Below are positions 7,631 to 12,347 of a DNA stretch of 12,347 nucleotides, one piece after another. Source of the stretch: Fidelibacterota bacterium. Lineage in GTDB: Bacteria; Fidelibacterota; UBA2242; JAFGTP01. The number at the start of each line of letters is the position of its first letter. The first letter of the stretch is position 1. The notes under the pieces were generated by a model. The model was not told the DNA's origin and made no database searches. It saw nothing but the letters and a program-made list of their open reading frames with translations. The position numbers were made by a program, and so were the translations under genes. The DNA is taken from positions 1 through 12,347 of the forward strand of contig JAIPJV010000031.1 in NCBI GenBank assembly GCA_021734005.1, given 5' to 3'.

Positions 7631-8230
7631 TTAAAGTTTCCCAAAGTATACATTTATTATTCCACTATATAAATTTTTCTGATTATTTATATTTGAAACA
7701 AATGATACTCCAATACCAACATAACTAGTTAGATTTAATTTTAATGACGATGTAATTGGAAAAGAAAATTGAGGCAATTCGATTTTCTTATATTTCCCTT
7801 CTTCTATTTTCTCACCTCTTTCTATTCCTTCTAAAAATCCAAAGCCACCAGATAATGATAATGATATATTGTCATAATTAATACATTTACCATAAAGTAA
7901 ACCAAGTTCATTAAATTTAAGTTTTGGTTTATCATAATCACTACCACCAGGATTAAACTGAAATTCATTCGCATTTAAATACCGTATAGTTAAAATATTA
8001 TTATTAAACTTATAAGATATACTTGAATTTAATAATGGTCCAAAATAACTAGGTCCCAGTCCAAAATTTAACCAATAATTTGCTGAATCAAGTTTATGAC
8101 TATCAGTTGATAACAATATTTTTGACCTATTAAGAAATTCATAATTTTTTAACTTATTTAAAGTTAAAAAATCTCGTTGATTACCAAAAATACTACTAAT
8201 TAAAAAAAGTAAAATTATACTTTTTTTCAT
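7631..8230 (-). CDS. Small outer-membrane beta-barrel-like protein
   Basis: A 199-residue exported protein. Residues 1-16 are a signal peptide (MKKSIILLFLISSIFG). The mature protein shows alternating polar and hydrophobic strands, for example YWLNFGLGPSYFG, NISLSLSGGFGFLEG and SYVGIGVSFVSN. It ends in a strand finishing YFGKL, which suggests an eight-strand-sized outer-membrane barrel; the family is not recognised. The start is preceded by AGGAGGTTAG, a strong ribosome-binding site. It is the first gene of cassette B and sits directly upstream of the phospholipase-like gene in what looks like a two-gene operon. Confidence 0.65.
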   Translation of the reverse strand: MKKSIILLFLISSIFGNQRDFLTLNKLKNYEFLNRSKILLSTDSHKLDSANYWLNFGLGPSYFGPLLNSSISYKFNNNILTIRYLNANEFQFNPGGSDYDKPKLKFNELGLLYGKCINYDNISLSLSGGFGFLEGIERGEKIEEGKYKKIELPQFSFPITSSLKLNLTSYVGIGVSFVSNINNQKNLYSGIINVYFGKL

Positions 8231-8317
8231 CTAACCTCCTGTGTTATAATTATTATTAATAATTTATGTGTTACAAATAACTAAATTATTTTTAACATAT
8301 TTCACCTCCATTTTTAC

Positions 8318-8456
8318 ACTCTAACAAGCTTAGTTTCACCGACATCGTATCGATTTTACTATGAACGTTCGTAAATACCAAAAAACTTGCTTCAAAACTC
8401 TCCAGAAACGGAAAAAACAGCAGCTTTCGATGTTCGGTGTAAACTCCCGTTAGAGT
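8318..8456 (-). repeat. attC-like recombination site, copy 3
   Basis: A 139-bp element with outer boxes ACTCTAAC (8318-8325) and GTTAGAGT (8449-8456). Inner arms AGTTTCACCGACATCG and CGATGTTCGGTGTAAACT pair with two unpaired T bases on the right arm of the plus strand, two candidate extrahelical bases. It is closely similar to copies 1 and 4 over its length, including the AACAGCAGCTTTCGATGTTC segment shared with copy 1. It separates the terminator of cassette A from the first genes of cassette B and has the same polarity relative to the genes as the other copies. Confidence 0.65.
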
Positions 8457-8462
8457 TATTTT

Positions 8463-8502
8463 ATAAAATAAGCCTTCCAGAAGTGATACTCCTGAAAGGC
8501 TT
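8463..8502 (-). terminator. Intrinsic terminator ending cassette A
   Basis: The minus-strand stem AAGCCTTTCAG / CTGGAAGGCTT (8492-8502 with 8470-8480) is followed by ATTTTATAA, a T-rich but imperfect tail. It lies 9 bp past the protease stop codon. Stem sequence matches the two other cassette terminators. Confidence 0.8.
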
Positions 8503-8511
8503 ATTTATCTT

Positions 8512-10992
8512 TTATTTTGTAAAAATCATTTTTTTAGTAAAAACTTCATTTCCGCATCTCAATTGATATATATATACTCCTGACGATACTTTTGCACCGT
8601 TCTCATCTGTTGCATTCCATTCTATCTTATGATATCCGGCATTCATTGTATTATTGACAAGGGCTTTAATTTTTTGGCCAGTGATAGAATATATATCTAT
8701 TTTTACTTTCTGCTGTTTTGGTAATCCAAATTTTATTTGAGTAGTTGGATTAAAGGGATTTGGTGAATTATTTTCTAATACTATATTTTGAGGAATAGAG
8801 GATTCTAAATCTGGAGGTATTAAAAAATCAACATGAATTGTTCCATATGCTGTCTCTCCATCAGACGATACAGTACAATTAAAATCTTCATCTCCATATA
8901 TTGTATGTGTCAAGGGATTGCCGGTTTCATCAGGCAATGCATGCCAACCAGATGACCACATCTCATACCATTGATAAGACCTACTTGTACCACCTCCAGA
9001 TACATTTGCAGTCCATGTTCCTGTAGCGTGATAAGCGGGAGCCTTTGTTCCTTTATCATATTGATGACCAATAAGAGAAGTGGGACCAGATATTGATACC
9101 GATAAGGGCTCTCTTTTTCCTAAGATTGTATAAGCGTATACAACATCAGATGCTTCACATGGATACCAGCCTAAATAAGTACTACTTATTGTCCAAATTT
9201 TATAAATATATGTTTTCAATGTCGCAGTACTACTATTTTTTGAATTGACTTTACAATAATCTGTCTGATAATTTGGATTTGCAGCTGACCAGCCAGTCGA
9301 TGCGTTTGGTCCACGCCCCCAAATATAGGTATTTTCTTCATTATAATTAATTGGAAGATTTACAGATGTTCTAACTTCATATCTTTTAACAATATAGATT
9401 CCATTCCCGATCTGCATAGTATATTCATCAGTATTGCTATAAACTGATCCTCCTGTAGAAGTGTAATGAGTAAGTTCCCAAGGGGATTGCATATATTCTA
9501 AGGCTTTTTTGGCATTAATTCTTCCATAACCATATTCATCATCATAACCTGAAGAACCTTTATCTTCAGCTGATGAACAAATTAATCCCTCTACATCAGC
9601 ATGATGCAATGAGGGATTTTTAGATAATATTAAAGATGCCAATCCAGATACGTGAGGTGTTGCCATTGATGTTCCACTCATATAATCATAATCTTTCTTA
9701 AAATCATTATCTGTAATTTCATTATAGATATTATTGAATGTAACATTGTAGGTTGGCATTGTTGACATGATTTTAGTACCTGGGGCTACTACATCAATAC
9801 CATTACCATAATTACTTCCACCATCATACCAACCAGGATCTTCTTCAGTTGCTCTATCACCCCCTAAATCTGTTGCACCAACAGAAATAACATTTCCATA
9901 ATCCGAGGGATAATGATGATAATCTGTATTATCATTACCTTTTGCAGCTACAATGACGCGATTCATACAGGCAGCATAATTTACAGCACTACTAAGTACT
10001 CCATCAAAATTATATCCTCCCCAACTATTATTCAAAACATCAATATCATATTCATTGGGATTTGCGCCATCAACAATAGCATCTGCAGCACTTTCTGTAT
10101 TAATTGATCCACCTGCATTACCTATTTTCATTGAATAAACTTGTACACCTTTATTACCAGACGAACCATTAAAACTCCAGCCTCCAGCAACTCCAGAAAT
10201 ACCATTATTATTATTAGTGAATGCAGCTGCAATTCCCGAAACGTGTGTACCATGAGCATAGTCATCCAAGGGATATGAATCATTATTATAATAATCATAA
10301 CCACCAGCAATTTTATAGTTTGAACCAAAACCATTACCAAAATCTAAATGTGTATAATCAATCCCTGAATCAAAAATACCTAATTTGATAGAATAATCTC
10401 CCGTTTCAATATTCCATACTGCAGAAGCATCAATATCCTCATCTGTACTCTGTTCTAATCCCCATTGTGTACTGAATAAAGAATCGTTTGGTGCAGATTC
10501 AACATGATATAGGTAATTTGGTTGTGCCTGAATAATATTTGGATTGGATTCTAAATTCTTGATCTTTTCTAACACATCTACTTTCTCGGAAAATTTTAAA
10601 ACAAAAAAAGATGTTAAATCAGATATATTTAGAGATTCTCCTCTATTACTATTTAAATTCAATGTATCTTCAGAGTGAAAAGATTTAAAAACCTTTCTGA
10701 GAGTGTATATATTTTCAGATTTGAACAACTCACCCAGTTTTGGTGAAATTTCTACTTCGCTAAGTCTGTATTCATTATCATCTCTTTCATATCCTTTATT
10801 ATCCAATAAAATGGAACCTTTTGTACATTGAATAATTATTTCATCTTTTACCCATTCGCTATCATTGTAATTGTTTTTGATTGGCTGTCCATCTTCGGTT
10901 AGATACGATATATCCGAACCAAACGTATATGAAACCAGTATGATTAAACAGAAAATCAGTGATTTTTGTTGAAATGTTCTTGATACTTGCAT
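8512..10992 (-). CDS. Subtilisin-like serine protease with type IX sorting domain
   Basis: An 826-residue secreted S8-family protease. Residues 1-25 are a signal peptide (cleavage after TFG). Residues about 46-165 resemble an inhibitory propeptide (FVLKFSEKVDVLEKI, NPNIIQAQPNYLY). The catalytic domain, about 175-500, holds all expected residues: D208 in FDSGID, H247 in HGTHVSG, the oxyanion Asn N353 in AAKGNDN and S442 in GTSMATPHVSG. Residues about 510-735 carry beta-rich accessory modules, including an Ig-like segment with SYQWYEM. Residues about 737-826 are the SPNPFNPTT sorting domain ending in MIFTK. The start is supported by AAAGGAG. The protein should cross the outer membrane by type IX secretion and act outside or on the surface. 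It follows the propeller lipoprotein by 68 bp and ends at a terminator. It appears complete. Confidence 0.93.
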   Translation of the reverse strand: MQVSRTFQQKSLIFCLIILVSYTFGSDISYLTEDGQPIKNNYNDSEWVKDEIIIQCTKGSILLDNKGYERDDNEYRLSEVEISPKLGELFKSENIYTLRKVFKSFHSEDTLNLNSNRGESLNISDLTSFFVLKFSEKVDVLEKIKNLESNPNIIQAQPNYLYHVESAPNDSLFSTQWGLEQSTDEDIDASAVWNIETGDYSIKLGIFDSGIDYTHLDFGNGFGSNYKIAGGYDYYNNDSYPLDDYAHGTHVSGIAAAFTNNNNGISGVAGGWSFNGSSGNKGVQVYSMKIGNAGGSINTESAADAIVDGANPNEYDIDVLNNSWGGYNFDGVLSSAVNYAACMNRVIVAAKGNDNTDYHHYPSDYGNVISVGATDLGGDRATEEDPGWYDGGSNYGNGIDVVAPGTKIMSTMPTYNVTFNNIYNEITDNDFKKDYDYMSGTSMATPHVSGLASLILSKNPSLHHADVEGLICSSAEDKGSSGYDDEYGYGRINAKKALEYMQSPWELTHYTSTGGSVYSNTDEYTMQIGNGIYIVKRYEVRTSVNLPINYNEENTYIWGRGPNASTGWSAANPNYQTDYCKVNSKNSSTATLKTYIYKIWTISSTYLGWYPCEASDVVYAYTILGKREPLSVSISGPTSLIGHQYDKGTKAPAYHATGTWTANVSGGGTSRSYQWYEMWSSGWHALPDETGNPLTHTIYGDEDFNCTVSSDGETAYGTIHVDFLIPPDLESSIPQNIVLENNSPNPFNPTTQIKFGLPKQQKVKIDIYSITGQKIKALVNNTMNAGYHKIEWNATDENGAKVSSGVYIYQLRCGNEVFTKKMIFTK

Positions 10993-11060
10993 TTTAACTC
11001 CTTTTTTTTATTTAATATAATTCTCTGATGCTATCCCACAAAAAATTTTCTCCTTTCTTT

Positions 11061-12005
11061 TTATGGGACTGTTAAAGGTTGATTATCGGTTCCATCGGAA
11101 TTCATTATCCAGAGAATACCATATTTTTCTTTATATGAGCCATAATATATTATTTTTGAACCATCCGGTGAGAAAGTTGGGTATCCAATTCCATCACATA
11201 TTTTAGTAATAGTTTTTGTGTCTGTTTCTAATATATAAATACCCGATGAATCAGGATATTTCATTTTATCAGGATAGTAGCCATATACTATTTTTTTACC
11301 ATCAGGAGACCAATCGTAGCCTGATTCCGGGTAATCATTAAATGTCAAACGAACAGGATTAAGGCCATTTGTATCCATTAACGTTAGTTCAGAACTAATA
11401 CTAGCAGATGAAAATCTGCGATGTAAAATAGTATATCCATCAGGAGAACATTTGGGTTCTCTCCACTCCCCTGTCCCCTGTTTAGTAATGCATTCAAGAT
11501 TGCTACCGCCTACATTTATTTTCCAAATAACATTACCGCCTTTTTTACTTTGATAATTTGTATCAAAATAGATCTTTTTTCCATCTGAAGACCATGTTGG
11601 GTAATATGCACCACAACTTGTAATTTTTGTTATAGCTCTTGTTTTAATGTTAATTATATTAATATTACCTTTATACCAAAAGGCTATTTTGTTACCGTCG
11701 GGTGACCATTCAGGAGCACTACCTTTTGTTAAAAATTCCTTATGCATTGTATTTAAATCTAAAAGCCAAATTCCATCTTTTGATATATATGTACTATCTC
11801 GAGGTGAATGAACGTATGTAATTGTATCTTGAAAAGGATGCCAATCAGGTTCAGTATCTAAAGTAAAAAATGGCGGATTCCATCCAGGATCAATTATTTC
11901 CCCTTTACTATTCGAATTAGTTATTGTATCACAGTTAATAAAAAATAAATTTATAATTGTTAACATTGTAATTAGTAAACTGCAGTGTAGAAATTTTATT
12001 AACAT
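11061..12005 (-). CDS. TolB-like beta-propeller lipoprotein
   Basis: A 314-residue protein when started at 12005, where AAAGGGG lies about six bases upstream; an ATG at 12020 in the same frame has no ribosome-binding site. The N-terminal hydrophobic segment ends in FFINC, a plausible but non-ideal lipobox. The remainder consists of PD40/TolB-type propeller blades, with recurring APEWSPDGNKIAF, PTWSSDGKKIYF, YDWSPDGKKIVY and PTFSPDGSKIIY, interspersed with strands such as LTLMDTNGLNP and LWIMNSDGTD. Such propellers usually bind partners rather than catalyse. It is the first gene of cassette A, and its likely co-transcription with the protease suggests a surface partner or substrate-binding role, which is inference. 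It shares its type and position with the gene at 91-1026. Confidence 0.82.
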   Translation of the reverse strand: MLIKFLHCSLLITMLTIINLFFINCDTITNSNSKGEIIDPGWNPPFFTLDTEPDWHPFQDTITYVHSPRDSTYISKDGIWLLDLNTMHKEFLTKGSAPEWSPDGNKIAFWYKGNINIINIKTRAITKITSCGAYYPTWSSDGKKIYFDTNYQSKKGGNVIWKINVGGSNLECITKQGTGEWREPKCSPDGYTILHRRFSSASISSELTLMDTNGLNPVRLTFNDYPESGYDWSPDGKKIVYGYYPDKMKYPDSSGIYILETDTKTITKICDGIGYPTFSPDGSKIIYYGSYKEKYGILWIMNSDGTDNQPLTVP

Positions 12006-12104
12006 GACTACCCCTTTCATATTTTTATAAAATTATTAAAAATTTAAGAGATAATACCCATTTTTTTGCTTATAAATTCAAATACATTGCTTTTGATATT
12101 TTTT

Positions 12105-12224
12105 AACTCTAACAAGCTTAGTTTCACCGACATCGTATCGGGTTTACTATGAACATTCGAAAATAGCAAAAAACTTGCTCAAAACCTCTCAAATTCCGGA
12201 AATCATAAAGCTTTCGATGTTCGG
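12105..12224 (-). repeat. attC-like recombination site, copy 4, interrupted by a group II intron
   Basis: Begins with AACTCTAAC (12105-12113) and follows copy 3 closely (TAGTTTCACCGACATCGTATCG) up to CGATGTTCGG at 12215-12224. There the similarity stops inside the right inner arm and intron sequence begins. The missing distal part (about 18 bases ending in GTTAGAG) should lie beyond the intron, outside the window. Between this site and the gene start at 12005 there are about 100 AT-rich bases with no gene and no clear promoter that I can defend. Confidence 0.65.
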
Positions 12225-12347
12225 GTCAAGTAGAGTAGAGGCGCACAGCATTCTCATAGTAACCTGTGTTTCCTCTACCCCCTCTAAAATTCCGTGCGTA
12301 GACTTTTCGTACTACACGGCTTCAAACCATATTCTTCTCAATGCCTT
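12225..12347 (-). ncRNA. 3' end of a group II intron (domains V and VI, partial)
   Basis: On the minus strand the bases at 12286-12325 give a domain V-like hairpin: GAAGCCGTG with the AGC triad, a short GAAA-containing loop, then CTACGCACGG with the two-base CG bulge between CTA and CACGG. Domain VI follows (about 12230-12284), with GTAGAGG pairing with CCTCTAC and an inner CACAG/CTGTG pair. The sequence ends CTACTTGAC, close to the CTACTCGAC ending I know from bacterial group II introns, with a candidate branch-point A seven bases from the 3' end. The basal stem of domain V is imperfect (AA where pairing bases are expected). The rest of the intron and any reverse transcriptase lie beyond the right edge, so subclass cannot be assigned. 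Confidence 0.75.

Noticed and set aside
7618..7653. Start at 7653 for the phospholipase-like gene
   Set aside because: It lies inside the end of the upstream gene and puts 12 residues before a standard signal peptide; the ATG at 7617 has AAGGA at good spacing.
1058..8456. The ~140-bp elements as ordinary MITEs
   Set aside because: They have inverted ends, but I see no consistent target duplication. All copies share one orientation relative to the genes, sit only at block boundaries, and show unpaired bases and compensated changes typical of folded sites. The alternative is not fully excluded.
1058..8456. CRISPR array
   Set aside because: Repeats are ~140 bp, imperfect and kilobases apart, with genes between them; no short regular repeat-spacer pattern exists.
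9913..10340. Short open frames on both strands inside the protease gene
   Set aside because: Low-complexity frames rich in Ile, Met and Thr, overlapping the well-supported catalytic domain of the protease.
12006..12020. Upstream ATG at 12020 for the propeller lipoprotein
   Set aside because: No ribosome-binding site precedes it, while AAAGGGG is correctly placed for the ATG at 12005.

Overview
AT-rich bacterial DNA with strict minus-strand gene polarity. Three large secreted proteins end in the C-terminal sorting domain that begins SPNPFNPTT and ends in a lysine-rich tail, the type IX secretion (Por tail / FlgD-Ig-like) signal. This signature points to the FCB superphylum: Bacteroidota relatives and candidate phyla such as Cloacimonadota, Marinimicrobia or Calditrichota. 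The species cannot be named from the sequence.

The main feature is a modular array. Four copies of a ~140-bp element (1058-1198, 5634-5771, 8318-8456 and an interrupted one at 12105-12224) separate blocks of minus-strand genes, all in the same orientation relative to those genes. Each copy is bounded by the inverted pair TCTAAC/GTTAGA. Inside that lies a second imperfect inverted pair (CACCG-ACAYC), with extra bases on one arm only and a compensated base-pair change in the divergent copy. This is the architecture of an integron attC site: R boxes, L boxes and extrahelical bases. I read the window as a piece of an integron-like cassette array with unusually large (about 2.7-3.8 kb), multigene cassettes. 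No integrase gene lies in the window, so this remains an inference.

Layout, read along the minus strand from the right edge. A group II intron 3' end (domains V and VI) interrupts the first attC-like site. Cassette A carries a TolB-like propeller lipoprotein (11061-12005), a subtilisin-like protease with a sorting tail (8512-10992), a terminator and an attC-like site. Cassette B carries a small outer-membrane barrel-like protein (7631-8230), a zinc phospholipase C-like protein split by one in-frame TAG (5824-7617), a terminator and an attC-like site. Cassette C carries an unrecognised lipoprotein (4568-5605), a Cys/His exported protein with Ig-like and sorting domains (2602-4452) and a terminator; then comes an IS481-family insertion sequence (about 1205-2550, opposite strand), then an attC-like site. 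Cassette D begins with a second TolB-like lipoprotein (91-1026), whose 3' end is cut by the right end of an IS21-like element at the left edge.

Each complete cassette thus follows one plan: a small envelope protein, then a large secreted enzyme-like protein with a sorting tail, then a near-identical hairpin terminator, then the recombination-like site. The inferred role is a store of exchangeable surface or secreted hydrolases. Three mobile elements (IS21-like, IS481, group II intron) and one nonsense codon show that the array is also accumulating damage.
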